A DNA stretch of 64,000 nucleotides from Streptococcus mitis (GTDB lineage Bacteria > Bacillota > Bacilli > Lactobacillales > Streptococcaceae): the NCBI RefSeq assembly GCF_946190065.1, contig NZ_CAMHZD010000005.1, positions 55,518 through 119,517 of the forward strand. The letters are read 5' to 3'. Position 1 is the first letter of the stretch. Each line of letters opens with the position of its first letter. A program made the position numbers and the translations under genes. The notes beneath the pieces were generated by a model that saw nothing but the letters and a program-made list of their open reading frames with translations, did not search any database and was not told the DNA's origin. Shown here one piece after another: positions 44,391 through 54,949 of this stretch.

Positions 44391-45273
44391 AATGACTCCT
44401 TTCCCTTTGTAATATTAGTAGGGCTAGGAATAAGCAAGGTAGAACTGATAGCATTCCGGTCGGTGATGGGCCTAAAATCAAGAGGCTTGAAACTTTTTCT
44501 CCTGGTAATTGGAAGAGTAACCCAATACCTGCAGTTGCATTGATTGCCCCATGAAATAGGGCAGAAGCCCAGATAGAACCTGTCTTTTCCAACAACCAGC
44601 TCAACAATATTCCTACGCTAAAACAAAATAGAAACATAGCAACAACTCCCAAAACGGGATAAGCAAAATAAGTAAGACCATAATTATATCCTTGTAAATT
44701 GATTGGTAAATGCCATAGACTCCAAATGAGAGCAAGTAAGACATGAGTCTGGACTAGTGAAAAGCGTTCTCTTAGCACTGGGTAAAGATAGCCACGCCAA
44801 CCAATTTCCTCCCCCAATGCAAAGAAACTATTAAAAAAAGGAGCGTAGGTCAAACTAGCTAGGATTTGAATCAAAACCAAGGAAGATAAGGGAATGGCTG
44901 ATTGAGAGACACCTTTTTCTTGTAAGATGGCTTGAATAGATTCAAAACCAAGGCTGAAATTGCTAGGAAATACAAGAAAATAAAGTCCCGCTCCTAAAAA
45001 ACTGATGACTGCTGGTAACCAGATAGCTAGTAAGTAAAAGCGCCAGTTCCTCTTGAGATTCACGACTAATTTAGATTTGATTCCACTAGGTTGATTCGTG
45101 ATTTTCCCTAAAACAAAGACTGCAAGTGCAGGCATCCACATGGCTACAATACTAGCAAGTTGACTCCATGGAGAATTTAGACCAACACCACTTAGCCATA
45201 GTGCCAACCATATTATCCAAGCAAGGGCATAAGCCAAGACCACAAAAAGAAGGATTGTTCTCTTATTTGACAT
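44374..45273 (-). CDS. CPBP-family intramembrane metalloprotease
   Basis: A 299-residue protein with about eight helices and Abi/CPBP motifs: GEEIGWRGYLYPVL (EExxxR), WSLWHLPINL and FHGAINA. Members process prenylated proteins or confer bacteriocin immunity. First gene of the SdpR-SdpI cassette; the joint operon suggests self-protection against a membrane toxin (inference). Its ribosome site is weak. Confidence 0.88.
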   Translation of the reverse strand: MSNKRTILLFVVLAYALAWIIWLALWLSGVGLNSPWSQLASIVAMWMPALAVFVLGKITNQPSGIKSKLVVNLKRNWRFYLLAIWLPAVISFLGAGLYFLVFPSNFSLGFESIQAILQEKGVSQSAIPLSSLVLIQILASLTYAPFFNSFFALGEEIGWRGYLYPVLRERFSLVQTHVLLALIWSLWHLPINLQGYNYGLTYFAYPVLGVVAMFLFCFSVGILLSWLLEKTGSIWASALFHGAINATAGIGLLFQLPGEKVSSLLILGPSPTGMLSVLPCLFLALLILQRERSHYEFCK

Positions 45274-45290
45274 ATATGTAACTTCACTTT

Positions 45291-45370
45291 CTATTTAGAT
45301 GTTTTTCTAAATAACATTATACACCTTTCTATTCTAAACACAAGAACTATTTAGATTTTTTTCTAAATAG
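45291..45370 (-). promoter_or_regulatory. Promoter and two SdpR-type operators
   Basis: A perfect inverted repeat CTATTTAGA-N6-TCTAAATAG lies at 45347-45370. A near-perfect one, CTATTTAGA-N6-TCTAAATAA, lies at 45291-45314. Between them on the minus strand is TATAAT (45316-45321) with a TTGTGT-like -35, so the operators flank the promoter. Confidence 0.75.
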
Positions 45371-45407
45371 TTTAGGGAATTTTTATTTTCTAAGGATAAA
45401 GTCTAAA

Positions 45408-45458
45408 GAGTAATTTTCAAACCATACGTTGGGGAAATGGACCTTTTTTTGGTATAAT
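45408..45458 (+). promoter_or_regulatory. exoA promoter region (right copy of the duplicated flank)
   Basis: 45408-45442 matches 43403-43438. TATAAT at 45453-45458, preceded by TGG (extended -10), drives exoA; the left copy lacks it. Confidence 0.7.
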
Positions 45459-45491
45459 AAAATCTATAATCTGAATGAAAAAGGTAACTTT

Positions 45492-46319
45492 ATGAAACTC
45501 ATCTCATGGAATATTGATTCCCTCAATGCTGCCCTAACTAGTGACTCAACTCGTGCCAAATTGTCCCAAGAAGTACTACAAACCTTGGTCGCTGAAAATG
45601 CTGATATCATCGCTATCCAAGAAACCAAGCTTTCTGCCAAGGGGCCTACAAAGAAACACTTGGAAATTTTAGCTGAACTCTTCCCAGACTACGAAAACAC
45701 GTGGCGCTCTTCCCAAGAACCTGCCCGTAAAGGCTATGCTGGAACCATGTTCCTCTATAAGAAAGAACTTACGCCAACTATCAGCTTCCCAAAAATCGGT
45801 GCCCCTTCTACCATGGACTTGGAAGGTCGTATCATCACTCTAGAATTTGATAAATTTTTCGTTACCCAAGTTTACACACCAAACGCTGGAGACGGCCTCA
45901 AACGCTTGGAAGAACGCCAAGTATGGGATGTCAAATATGCTGAGTATTTGGCTGAACTAGACAAAGAAAAACCAGTCCTTGCAACCGGTGACTACAATGT
46001 GGCCCACAATGAGATTGACCTTGCAAATCCTGCTAGCAACCGCCGTTCACCAGGATTTACCGACGAGGAGCGTGCTGGATTTACCAACCTTTTAGCAACT
46101 GGATTTACTGATACCTTCCGCCACATTCACGGCGATGTTCCAGAACGCTACACTTGGTGGGCACAGCGCAGCAAGACCTCTAAAATCAATAATACTGGCT
46201 GGAGAATTGACTACTGGCTCACAAGTAACCGTCTCGCAGACAAGGTGACCAAGTCTGATATGATCGACTCGGGAGCTCGCCAAGACCATACACCTATTGT
46301 CATGGAGATTGAGCTCTAA
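45492..46319 (+). CDS. exoA: Exodeoxyribonuclease / AP endonuclease
   Basis: A 275-residue Mg-dependent AP endonuclease (ExoIII/APE1 family): MKLISWNIDSLNA, DIIAIQETKLS, YTPNAG, GDYNVAHNEIDL, GWRIDYWLTS and the C-terminal RQDHTPIVMEI. It cuts abasic sites in base excision repair. The ATG at 45492 has AAAGG upstream; earlier in-frame codons cover the promoter. Confidence 0.96.
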   Translation: MKLISWNIDSLNAALTSDSTRAKLSQEVLQTLVAENADIIAIQETKLSAKGPTKKHLEILAELFPDYENTWRSSQEPARKGYAGTMFLYKKELTPTISFPKIGAPSTMDLEGRIITLEFDKFFVTQVYTPNAGDGLKRLEERQVWDVKYAEYLAELDKEKPVLATGDYNVAHNEIDLANPASNRRSPGFTDEERAGFTNLLATGFTDTFRHIHGDVPERYTWWAQRSKTSKINNTGWRIDYWLTSNRLADKVTKSDMIDSGARQDHTPIVMEIEL

Positions 46320-46330
46320 GGAGAAAACGA

Positions 46331-46717
46331 ATGGACTATCAAGCTGTCATTCCTGAATTTGTAGTATCTGACATCGAAAAATCACGCCACTTCTACTGCG
46401 ACCTGCTAGGATTCTCTGTCGAATACGAGCGTCCAGAGGAGAAATTTCTCTTCCTCTCGCTTGAAGACTGCCAACTTATGCTAGAAGAAGGCAGCGTAAA
46501 AGAATTAGCTCAGCTGACCTATCCTTTCGGGCGCGGTGTCAATATTTCCTTTGGCATTGCAGATGTTCCTCAGCTCCACCAAAAACTGCTGGAAGCTGAC
46601 TATCCTATCCATCGTCCCCTGACAAAAAGAGAATTTCGAGTAGGAGATAGTTTTATTTATCCCCATGAATTTGCAGTCTTGGATCCAGATGGCTATTTTT
46701 TAAGATTTAGCGAGTAG
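46331..46717 (+). CDS. Glyoxalase/bleomycin-resistance family protein
   Basis: A 128-residue vicinal oxygen chelate fold protein (IPEFVVSDIEKSRHFYCDLL, AVLDPDGYFLRFSE). It is similar to bleomycin-binding proteins, but the ligand cannot be told. It follows exoA by 11 bases and shares its transcript. Confidence 0.85.
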   Translation: MDYQAVIPEFVVSDIEKSRHFYCDLLGFSVEYERPEEKFLFLSLEDCQLMLEEGSVKELAQLTYPFGRGVNISFGIADVPQLHQKLLEADYPIHRPLTKREFRVGDSFIYPHEFAVLDPDGYFLRFSE

Positions 46718-46724
46718 AAAAATA

Positions 46725-46760
46725 GAAACCTACAATACTGTATCGTGTTGTAGGTTTTTG
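46725..46760 (+). terminator. Terminator after the exoA operon
   Basis: AAACCTACAA pairs with TTGTAGGTTT and a T-rich tail follows. Confidence 0.85.
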
Positions 46761-46797
46761 TTCGTTCGTTTTTTTTATCTAAACACTAACAAAATCT

Positions 46798-46826
46798 TTG
46801 ATTTCTAAAGTTATTTAGTGTAAAAT
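46798..46826 (+). promoter_or_regulatory. Promoter of xpt-pbuX
   Basis: TTGATT (46798-46803), a 17-base spacer and TAAAAT (46821-46826), about 40 bases ahead of the riboswitch. Confidence 0.75.
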
Positions 46827-46868
46827 AAAAACATTGGCACAAGCCTATTTGAAATTGAATATCATTTT

Positions 46869-47007
46869 ACTTGTTTATGTCGTGAATTGGCACGACGTTT
46901 CTACAAGGTGCCGGAACACCTAACAATAAGTAAGTCAGAGTGAGGTATGGCCGTTTTTGCCATGCCTATTTTGGGGACTTACTTAGAGATTAAGTAGGTC
47001 CTTTTTT
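46869..47007 (+). promoter_or_regulatory. Guanine-type purine riboswitch
   Basis: P1 pairs ACTTGTTTAT with ATAAGTAAGT (46869-46878 with 46926-46935). The core has GTTTCTAC, and a C (46924) sits at the base-selecting position in the J3-1 segment, fitting guanine. AAGTAAGTC (46928-46936) can pair with GACTTACTT (46976-46984), the left arm of terminator GGACTTACTTA/TTAAGTAGGTCC (46975-47001, then T6). Ligand would free the terminator, so it is an OFF switch. Confidence 0.92.
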
Positions 47008-47076
47008 CTATTAGTTTTTTCTGGTTAAGGATCTGAAACAAGCAAATGGATTGGCTTTTAGACTTTAGGAGGTCTT

Positions 47077-47658
47077 ATGAAATTATTAGAAGAGCGCATC
47101 CTCAAGGATGGGCATATCTTGGGTGACAACATCCTCAAGGTGGATTCCTTTTTAACCCACCAAGTTGACTTTAGCTTGATGCGAGAGATTGGTAAGGTTT
47201 TTGCGGAAAAATTCGCTTCTGCTGGCATTACCAAAGTCGTGACCATTGAAGCGTCGGGTATTGCCCCAGCCGTTTTTACAGCTGAAGCCTTAAACGTTCC
47301 CATGATTTTCGCTAAAAAAGCTAAAAACATCACTATGAACGAAGGAATCTTAACTGCCGAAGTTTACTCCTTTACCAAGCAGGTAACCAGCACTGTTTCT
47401 ATCGCTGGAAAGTTCCTCTCACCAGAGGACAAGGTTTTGATTATCGACGATTTCCTTGCTAATGGCCAAGCTGCTAAAGGCTTGATTCAAATCATCGAAC
47501 AGGCTGGAGCAACAGTCGAAGCTATCGGTATTGTGATTGAAAAATCTTTCCAAAATGGCCGTGATTTGCTTGAAAAAGCAGGCTACCCTGTTCTATCACT
47601 CGCTCGTTTGGATCGTTTTGAAAATGGTCAAGTCGTATTTAAGGAGGCAGATCTCTAA
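47077..47658 (+). CDS. xpt: Xanthine phosphoribosyltransferase
   Basis: A 193-residue type I PRTase salvaging xanthine to XMP; the PRPP loop is [16 protein letters not shown] and the N-terminus [16 protein letters not shown] is typical of Xpt. Under riboswitch control; its stop overlaps the pbuX start by one base. Confidence 0.96.
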   Translation: MKLLEERILKDGHILGDNILKVDSFLTHQVDFSLMREIGKVFAEKFASAGITKVVTIEASGIAPAVFTAEALNVPMIFAKKAKNITMNEGILTAEVYSFTKQVTSTVSIAGKFLSPEDKVLIIDDFLANGQAAKGLIQIIEQAGATVEAIGIVIEKSFQNGRDLLEKAGYPVLSLARLDRFENGQVVFKEADL

Positions 47659-48920
47659 TGCAAACTCAAGAAAAACACTCGCAAGCAGCCGTTCTTGGCT
47701 TGCAGCACTTACTAGCCATGTACTCAGGATCCATCCTGGTTCCCATCATGATTGCGACAGCCCTTGGCTATTCAGCTGAGCAGTTGACCTACCTGATTTC
47801 CACAGATATCTTTATGTGCGGGGTAGCAACCTTCCTCCAACTCCAACTCAACAAATACTTTGGGATTGGACTCCCAGTCGTTCTTGGAGTTGCCTTCCAA
47901 TCAGTTGCTCCCTTGATTATGATTGGACAAAGCCATGGTAGTGGCGCTATGTTTGGTGCCCTTATCGCATCAGGGATTTACGTGGTTCTTGTTTCAGGAA
48001 TTTTCTCAAAAGTGGCCAATCTCTTCCCTTCTATCGTAACAGGATCTGTTATTACCACGATTGGTTTAACCTTGATTCCTGTTGCTATTGGAAATATGGG
48101 AAATAACGTTCCAGAACCAACTGGTCAAAGTCTCTTGCTTGCAGCTATTACTGTTTTGATTATCCTCTTGATTAACATCTTTACCAAAGGATTTATCAAG
48201 TCTATCTCTATTTTGATTGGTCTGGTTGTTGGAACAGTCATTGCTGCTAGCATGGGCTTGGTTGATTTCTCTCCTGTTGCAGCAGCACCACTTGTCCATG
48301 TCCCAACTCCACTCTACTTTGGGATGCCAACCTTTGAAATCTCATCTATTGTCATGATGTGTATCATCGCAACGGTGTCTATGGTTGAGTCAACTGGTGT
48401 TTATCTGGCCTTGTCTGATATCACAAAGGATCCAATCGACAGCACGCGCCTGCGCAACGGTTACCGCGCAGAAGGTTTGGCCGTACTTCTCGGAGGAATC
48501 TTTAACACCTTCCCTTACACCGGATTTTCACAAAACGTTGGTTTGGTTAAATTATCAGGAATCAAGACTCGCCTGCCAATCTACTACGCAGCTGGTTTCC
48601 TGGTCCTCCTTGGACTCCTTCCTAAGTTTGGCGCCCTTGCCCAAATCATTCCAAGTCCTGTCCTCGGTGGTGCCATGCTGGTGATGTTTGGTTTTGTATC
48701 TATTCAAGGGATGCAGATCCTCGCCCGTGTTGACTTTGCTAACAATGAACACAACTTCCTTATCGCAGCAGTTTCAATCGCTGCAGGTGTCGGACTCAAC
48801 AATAGTAATCTCTTCATCAGCATGCCGACAGCCTTCCAAATGTTCTTCTCAAACGGAATCGTCGTAGCCAGCCTACTCGCTATTGTCCTCAATGCAGTAC
48901 TAAATCATAAAAAGAAATAA
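47658..48920 (+). CDS. pbuX: Xanthine permease (NCS2 family)
   Basis: A 420-residue transporter with about 12-14 helices and the NCS2 motif QNVGLVKLSGIKTR, plus SMVESTGVYLAL. It imports xanthine for Xpt. The start is coupled to xpt with AAGGAGG at the xpt end. Confidence 0.95.
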   Translation: MQTQEKHSQAAVLGLQHLLAMYSGSILVPIMIATALGYSAEQLTYLISTDIFMCGVATFLQLQLNKYFGIGLPVVLGVAFQSVAPLIMIGQSHGSGAMFGALIASGIYVVLVSGIFSKVANLFPSIVTGSVITTIGLTLIPVAIGNMGNNVPEPTGQSLLLAAITVLIILLINIFTKGFIKSISILIGLVVGTVIAASMGLVDFSPVAAAPLVHVPTPLYFGMPTFEISSIVMMCIIATVSMVESTGVYLALSDITKDPIDSTRLRNGYRAEGLAVLLGGIFNTFPYTGFSQNVGLVKLSGIKTRLPIYYAAGFLVLLGLLPKFGALAQIIPSPVLGGAMLVMFGFVSIQGMQILARVDFANNEHNFLIAAVSIAAGVGLNNSNLFISMPTAFQMFFSNGIVVASLLAIVLNAVLNHKKK

Positions 48921-48925
48921 GAAAA

Positions 48926-48948
48926 AGAGGTGTAGACCTCTTTTTTCT
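48926..48948 (+). terminator. Terminator after pbuX
   Basis: AGAGGT-GTAG-ACCTCT followed by T6. The convergent thioesterase gene ends at 48947. Confidence 0.85.
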
Positions 48949-49351
48949 ATATCCTTACCTGTCTTTCTTCTGACCTCTGGCCTGTGACAAACATGGTAAA
49001 GGTTGCTTTGCAGACATTTCTGCCTTCTTGATTGGTGATATCCACATCCACCACACAGGTTGTGCGACCTTGATGGACACATTCTCCTTTAATAGTCAGC
49101 ACATCATCAAGTTTTCCTGCTTTGAGGTAGTTGATAGAGGATTGGAGCGTCACTCCGTCTAATCCTAGCGAGATAACCACCAAACCACTGATCTGGTCAC
49201 AAAGGGTAAAGAGATAGCCACCATGAGCATTGCCATAGTAGTTGAGCGACGAGTCCACTACTTTGGTCGTCACCACAACGTGACCATCTCTCATTTGTTC
49301 AATTTCGTAATTTTCAAAGGCAGATATAGCGTCAAAATGAAAATCTTTCAT
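48947..49351 (-). CDS. PaaI-family hotdog thioesterase
   Basis: A 134-residue hotdog-fold protein with NAHGGYLFTLCDQISGLVVI and TIKGECVHQGRTTCVVDVDI, typical of PaaI thioesterases cleaving acyl-CoA. The start at 49351 follows AGGAGG; an in-frame ATG seven codons upstream has no site. Confidence 0.9.
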   Translation of the reverse strand: MKDFHFDAISAFENYEIEQMRDGHVVVTTKVVDSSLNYYGNAHGGYLFTLCDQISGLVVISLGLDGVTLQSSINYLKAGKLDDVLTIKGECVHQGRTTCVVDVDITNQEGRNVCKATFTMFVTGQRSEERQVRI

Positions 49352-49420
49352 CGTTTCCTCCTGATATTTCAAACGACACTATGATACTACTTTTTATAGG
49401 ACTGTGCAAGGAGAAAGCTC

Positions 49421-50902
49421 CTAGTCTGGCAAAATTCCGACCTGCTCCACAAATCGCATAAAGGCCGCCTGTCCTTGTTCTGTCTGCTTGTAGACTCCTG
49501 CATCCTCAAGTACACGCGCAAAGATAGTACCCACAGAGTCCTTGACGATTTCAAGGGCTTTTTCTTTATCCGTTAGATCTGGATGGTGGGCTCTGAGTTG
49601 GTCTGCCCATTCCTGATGATAATCGGCAACTGTAACAGCTTCTCCTACAAGATAGCTAGCAACTTGCTCCACTTCTTCTTTCAGACGTGGTGGCAGGATT
49701 GCCAAGCCCATGACCTCAATCAAACCGATATTTTCCTTCTTGATATGTTGGACATCCTTGTGGGGATGATAGATACCATCAGGATGCTCTGGCGATGTTT
49801 GATTATCTCGTAAAACCAAGTCCAACTCAAACTGTCCATCGCGTTTACGCGCAATCGGTGTGATGGTGTGATGCGGTGTCCCATCAGTCTCAGCTAAAAT
49901 CTGCACACTAGGATCTGAATACTGACGCCATTCCTGTAAAATCTTGTCAGCCAAGTTGGTCAAATCCTCTTTGGAATCCGAAGTCAAACGCAACACTGAC
50001 ATAGGCCACTTGACAATTCCAGCCTTGACCTGCTCAAAACCAGCAAATCGGAAAGACTTTTGCAAGGGAGCCAATTCCATAGGAAATACGTGACGACCTC
50101 CTTGATAGTGATCATGAGTTAGAATAGAGCCCCCCACAATCGGCAAGTCGGCATTAGATCCAGCAAAATATCCTGGAAACTGCTCTACGATAGCCAACAG
50201 ACGTTCAAAACTCTGACGACTAATGGCCATGGGACGATGCTGGCCATCTAAGAAAATACAGTGCTCATTAAAGTAAGCATAGGGCGAATACTGGAAGCCC
50301 CACTCCTGACCAACCATTTCAAAACGGATAATACGGTGGTTACTGCGAGCTGGGTGGTTGACCCGACCATGGTAGCCCTCATTCTCTAGACAAAGCTGAC
50401 ACTGAGGATAATTACTAACTTGCACCAACTTGGCTGCCGCAATCTCTTTGGGATCCTTTTCAGGCTTAGAGAGGTTGATGGTAATTTCAAGTTCACCGTA
50501 ATCAGATGGAACACGATAAGCAATATTTTTAGCAATGGCCTTGAGTTTGATGTAGTCATTTTTCTGACTGAGTTGGTAAAAATCCTCTATCGATTGCTCA
50601 GGAGAGTGGGCATAGGTTTCCCAGAAGTCACGATTGACCTGACTCGGACAAGGAGTCACCAAGTCCATCAGTTCAGCACCAAGGATTTCACGTGCAGTCT
50701 GACTATCCTCAATCATCTCTAATCGAACGGCTTCCTCAACCAGCTGGTCCTTGAGGTCAATCACTTTATCCAGATCCGTCTCAACTTCCAAAACACCGTC
50801 TCCCACTCGTGCCAAGACACGATTGGTCAGGTAGATTCGATCCATTTCCTCAAATGAACTTTCAGAAATGACCTGTGTTACAAATTTATCTACTAAGGTC
50901 AC
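49421..50902 (-). CDS. galT: UDP-glucose-hexose-1-phosphate uridylyltransferase (class II)
   Basis: A 493-residue GalT of the Firmicute type with [14 protein letters not shown] and [13 protein letters not shown], used in the Leloir pathway. It lies 18 bases after galK in a leftward operon and is probably controlled by GalR. galE is not in the window. Confidence 0.95.
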   Translation of the reverse strand: MTLVDKFVTQVISESSFEEMDRIYLTNRVLARVGDGVLEVETDLDKVIDLKDQLVEEAVRLEMIEDSQTAREILGAELMDLVTPCPSQVNRDFWETYAHSPEQSIEDFYQLSQKNDYIKLKAIAKNIAYRVPSDYGELEITINLSKPEKDPKEIAAAKLVQVSNYPQCQLCLENEGYHGRVNHPARSNHRIIRFEMVGQEWGFQYSPYAYFNEHCIFLDGQHRPMAISRQSFERLLAIVEQFPGYFAGSNADLPIVGGSILTHDHYQGGRHVFPMELAPLQKSFRFAGFEQVKAGIVKWPMSVLRLTSDSKEDLTNLADKILQEWRQYSDPSVQILAETDGTPHHTITPIARKRDGQFELDLVLRDNQTSPEHPDGIYHPHKDVQHIKKENIGLIEVMGLAILPPRLKEEVEQVASYLVGEAVTVADYHQEWADQLRAHHPDLTDKEKALEIVKDSVGTIFARVLEDAGVYKQTEQGQAAFMRFVEQVGILPD

Positions 50903-50920
50903 TATAGAGCCTCCTTTTAA

Positions 50921-52099
50921 CTAGTCAAGGACGCGAGTGCCACCTGCAACTTCAGCGATATAGAAGCTTGGAGCGTAGCCAACTACTTCCTCGTAGTGTT
51001 TGCCTACAGCTTCCTTAAAAGCCTCAACAGTATCTTTTTGAACCAAGGCAATGGCACATCCACCAAAACCTGCCCCTGTCATACGAGCACCGAGAACACC
51101 TTCTTGTGTCCAAGCTGTGTGAACAAGAGTATCCAATTCCAAACCAGTTACTTCATAGTCATGCTCCAGAGAAACGTGTGACGCATTCATCAAACGACCA
51201 AATGTTTCCAAATCTCCTGCTTGAAGGGCTACTTGAGCTTTGAGGGTACGTTGGTTTTCAAGCACAGCATGGCGAGCACGTTTCAAACGATTTTCATCTT
51301 TAATCAGATAGCTGTATTGGTCAAAGGCCCACTCATCCAATTCACCCAAGGTCTGAATATCTAAAGCAACTTGCAATTCTTCCACTGCTTTTTCACACTC
51401 AGCACGACGTTCATTGTATTTAGAATCCGCCAATTCACGGCGTTTGTTAGTGTTCATAATAACAACGACATTGTCCTTCAAATCAAGTGGTACCAAATCA
51501 TACTCTAAAGTGTTAGTATCTAAGTAAATAGCACGTTGGTCTGCACCCATACCGATAGCAAACTGGTCCATAATGCCAGAGTTGACTCCGATAAAGTTGT
51601 TTTCTGTTTGTTTTCCGATTTTAACCAAATCGAGACGCTCTAATTTTAAATCAAAGAGATGCTCTGCCACGACCCCTGTCAAAAGTTCCAAGGATGCTGA
51701 AGAAGACAAACCAGCACCATTTGGGATATTCCCATAAACAAAGAAATCAAAACCTTTGTCAATCACATGACCAGCTTCTTGCAAGAAATGAAGAACCCCT
51801 TTTGGATAATTGGTCCAATTGTGCTCTTTTTCAAACTTGAGGTCAGCGAGAGGCACTTCGATAATGCCCTTGTCCTCAAAATTAGCTGAGTAGAAACGTA
51901 AAACTTGGTCGTCACGCTTACGAGCTGCACCGTAAGTTCCCAAGGAAATAGCAGCTGGAAAAACGTGCCCACCGTTGTAGTCCGTGTGTTCACCAATCAA
52001 ATTGATACGACCTGGTGAAAAGAAAGTTTGGTCTGCTTCTTGACCAAAAACAGCAAGAAAGTCTTTGCGAAGAGTTTCAGCAGTAAGATGTTGTGTCAT
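50921..52099 (-). CDS. galK: Galactokinase
   Basis: A 392-residue GHMP kinase: [20 protein letters not shown] at the N-terminus, ATP loop [13 protein letters not shown] and [11 protein letters not shown]. It phosphorylates galactose at C1. First gene of galKT, divergent from galR. Confidence 0.96.
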   Translation of the reverse strand: MTQHLTAETLRKDFLAVFGQEADQTFFSPGRINLIGEHTDYNGGHVFPAAISLGTYGAARKRDDQVLRFYSANFEDKGIIEVPLADLKFEKEHNWTNYPKGVLHFLQEAGHVIDKGFDFFVYGNIPNGAGLSSSASLELLTGVVAEHLFDLKLERLDLVKIGKQTENNFIGVNSGIMDQFAIGMGADQRAIYLDTNTLEYDLVPLDLKDNVVVIMNTNKRRELADSKYNERRAECEKAVEELQVALDIQTLGELDEWAFDQYSYLIKDENRLKRARHAVLENQRTLKAQVALQAGDLETFGRLMNASHVSLEHDYEVTGLELDTLVHTAWTQEGVLGARMTGAGFGGCAIALVQKDTVEAFKEAVGKHYEEVVGYAPSFYIAEVAGGTRVLD

Positions 52100-52120
52100 A
52101 TGATTTCTCCTTTTACTGTC

Positions 52121-52209
52121 CGTTAAGTCACCTTAACGTGTAATCGTTTTCTTCTATTGTATCCAAGGGATTTTCCAAGGTCAATCCTTTTTACTAAAAT
52201 TTTACTAAA
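52121..52209. promoter_or_regulatory. galK-galR control region: palindrome, cre site and GalR-like repeats
   Basis: CGTTAAG-TCAC-CTTAACG is a perfect palindrome at 52121-52138. GTGTAATCGTTTTCT (52138-52152) matches the CcpA cre consensus at 14 of 15 positions. TTTACTAAAA occurs as a tandem pair ending near 52209, fitting streptococcal GalR operators. Together they suggest GalR repression and carbon catabolite control. Confidence 0.65.
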
Positions 52210-52244
52210 CTATCGGTAAAAAGCAGAAAAATATGATATACTAA

Positions 52245-53264
<1,020 letters not shown>

Positions 53265-53283
53265 CTCCACAAATTAAAAATGA

Positions 53284-53335
53284 CAAAAAATCCTAATAGA
53301 GAGTCTCAAATCTCCATTAGGATTTTCTTTTTTAG
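53284..53335. terminator. Bidirectional terminator between galR and adh
   Basis: AAAAATCCTAATAGAGA and TCTCCATTAGGATTTTCTTT form a stem with A/T tails, serving the convergent genes. Confidence 0.75.
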
Positions 53336-54369
53336 GCCATCACAATCATAGACTTAATGGTCTTACGTTCATCCATATCTTTATAAGCTTGATCAATATC
53401 TTCTAATTTATAGCTTGAAGTAAAGACACGGCCTGGATTGATATCACCATCAAGGACGGCTTTTAGTAAAAATTGCTTATCATATGTTGTCGCAGAAGCT
53501 GCCCCACCTGCTACAGAGATATTTTGCATAAATGTCGAACCAAGAGCACGATTATTATAGTGTGGGACTCCTACAAATCCCATACGCCCTCCATTATGAA
53601 GGACACCTAGCGCCTGTTCTACAGCAGCCTCCGTACCAACACATTCAAGTGCTGCGTCCGCTCCGCCACTGAGAATTTCACGCACCTTGGCAATACCTTC
53701 TTGACCTCGCTCAGCTACAAAAGCTGTCGCACCCGACTCCAGAGCCATCTTTTGACGATCTTCATGACGACTCATGAGGATAATTTGCGACGCACCACGC
53801 ATCTTCGCCGCGATGACAGCACATTGACCTACAGCACCATCACCAATGACCACAACCTTATCCCCTTTTTGAACATTAGCAACACGCGCCGCATGATAGC
53901 CTGTCGGCATAACATCTGCAAGAGTCAAGAGGGACTTTAGCATACCTTCTGTGTAGTCAGAAGGTTGTCCAGGGATTTTAACCAGCGCCCAGTTTGCATA
54001 GTGAAAACGAATATATTCCGCCTGAAAATCGCCTCCCAAGTTATTACCAATATGATTATCGCAAGAACCGTCAAAGCCAGCAAGACAGGCATCACATTCA
54101 CCACATCCATGGGTAAAAGGGACAATGACAAAGTCACCTGGTTTCACCGTCGTAATGGATTCCCCAGTTTCTTCGACAATCCCAATCGCTTCGTGTCCAC
54201 TATTTTTGTGTCCAGCTTTCGTTTCTGGATTACGGTACCTCCATAGATCCGATCCGCAAACGCACGCACGAACTACACGAATAATCGCATCATCTGCGTC
54301 TATAATTTGCGGACGTTCAATTGTAGCAAGACCAACCTGACCTGCCTTTGTATATACTGCTGATTTCAT
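53332..54369 (-). CDS. adhC: Zinc-containing alcohol dehydrogenase (AdhC-like)
   Basis: A 345-residue medium-chain dehydrogenase: catalytic zinc region VCGSDLWRY and GHEAIGIVEETG, structural zinc cysteines GCGECDACLAGFDGSC, NAD site VVIGDGAVGQCAV. Pneumococcal homologues beside NmlR act in aldehyde and S-nitrosoglutathione detoxification. Its ATG directly abuts the nmlR stop, so both are one operon. Confidence 0.92.
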   Translation of the reverse strand: MKSAVYTKAGQVGLATIERPQIIDADDAIIRVVRACVCGSDLWRYRNPETKAGHKNSGHEAIGIVEETGESITTVKPGDFVIVPFTHGCGECDACLAGFDGSCDNHIGNNLGGDFQAEYIRFHYANWALVKIPGQPSDYTEGMLKSLLTLADVMPTGYHAARVANVQKGDKVVVIGDGAVGQCAVIAAKMRGASQIILMSRHEDRQKMALESGATAFVAERGQEGIAKVREILSGGADAALECVGTEAAVEQALGVLHNGGRMGFVGVPHYNNRALGSTFMQNISVAGGAASATTYDKQFLLKAVLDGDINPGRVFTSSYKLEDIDQAYKDMDERKTIKSMIVMA

Positions 54370-54723
54370 TTAAATTTTTCCTTCCTTGTAAAGTTTAATT
54401 TTGAGATTTAAGCGATTTAAAGCCACCTGTAACTGAGACAAGCGCTCCTCTAATTTTTTCTTTTCCTCTTCTAAAATACCAAGCCTTTTCTCTCGCGTTT
54501 CATCCCCCTTTTGGTAGAGAGACATATAGTCAACTAAACTATCTACAGAGACACCTGCCGAACGAAAACACTTAATAAATTCCAGAGCTTCAATATCATG
54601 ATCTTGAAAATCACGAATTCCAGTTGCAGTTCGAGTAATCGGTGGCACAAGACCAACCCGTTCATAGTACCGAATCGTATCCGCTGAAATTCCCAACAAG
54701 TCACTAGCAGATTTAATATTCAT
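54370..54723 (-). CDS. nmlR: MerR-family regulator (NmlR-like)
   Basis: A 117-residue MerR protein: ISADTIRYYERVGLVPP at the N-terminus, FIKCFRSAGVSVDSLVDYM with the single conserved cysteine of NmlR, then a dimerisation coiled coil rich in E and K. It likely activates adhC in response to carbonyl or nitrosative stress. Confidence 0.93.
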   Translation of the reverse strand: MNIKSASDLLGISADTIRYYERVGLVPPITRTATGIRDFQDHDIEALEFIKCFRSAGVSVDSLVDYMSLYQKGDETREKRLGILEEEKKKLEERLSQLQVALNRLNLKIKLYKEGKI

Positions 54724-54776
54724 ACACTAACCTCCTCTCATTCACTGAATTTAAGCTATTCTAACTCACTTATCTT

Positions 54777-54807
54777 ATTATATAATTTTGAGTTGACTCC
54801 AAGTCAA
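54777..54807 (-). promoter_or_regulatory. NmlR-type promoter with 19-bp spacer
   Basis: On the minus strand TTGACT (54802-54807) and TATAAT (54777-54782) are 19 bases apart, the long spacer typical of MerR-activated promoters. The dyad TTGACT-TGG-AGTCAA (54793-54807) overlaps the -35 box. Confidence 0.88.
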
Positions 54808-54949
54808 GCATTTTGCGTCTAATCGAAAAATTTTTTATCATTATCAGTTCTCTTATTAGCATACCTTTTCATCAATCAAAGAAAGAGGTTGGGGAAAGCG
54901 TCTTTCAAATATGATACCAAAGAAACTGGAAAAAAAAGTCTTTAAAAGC

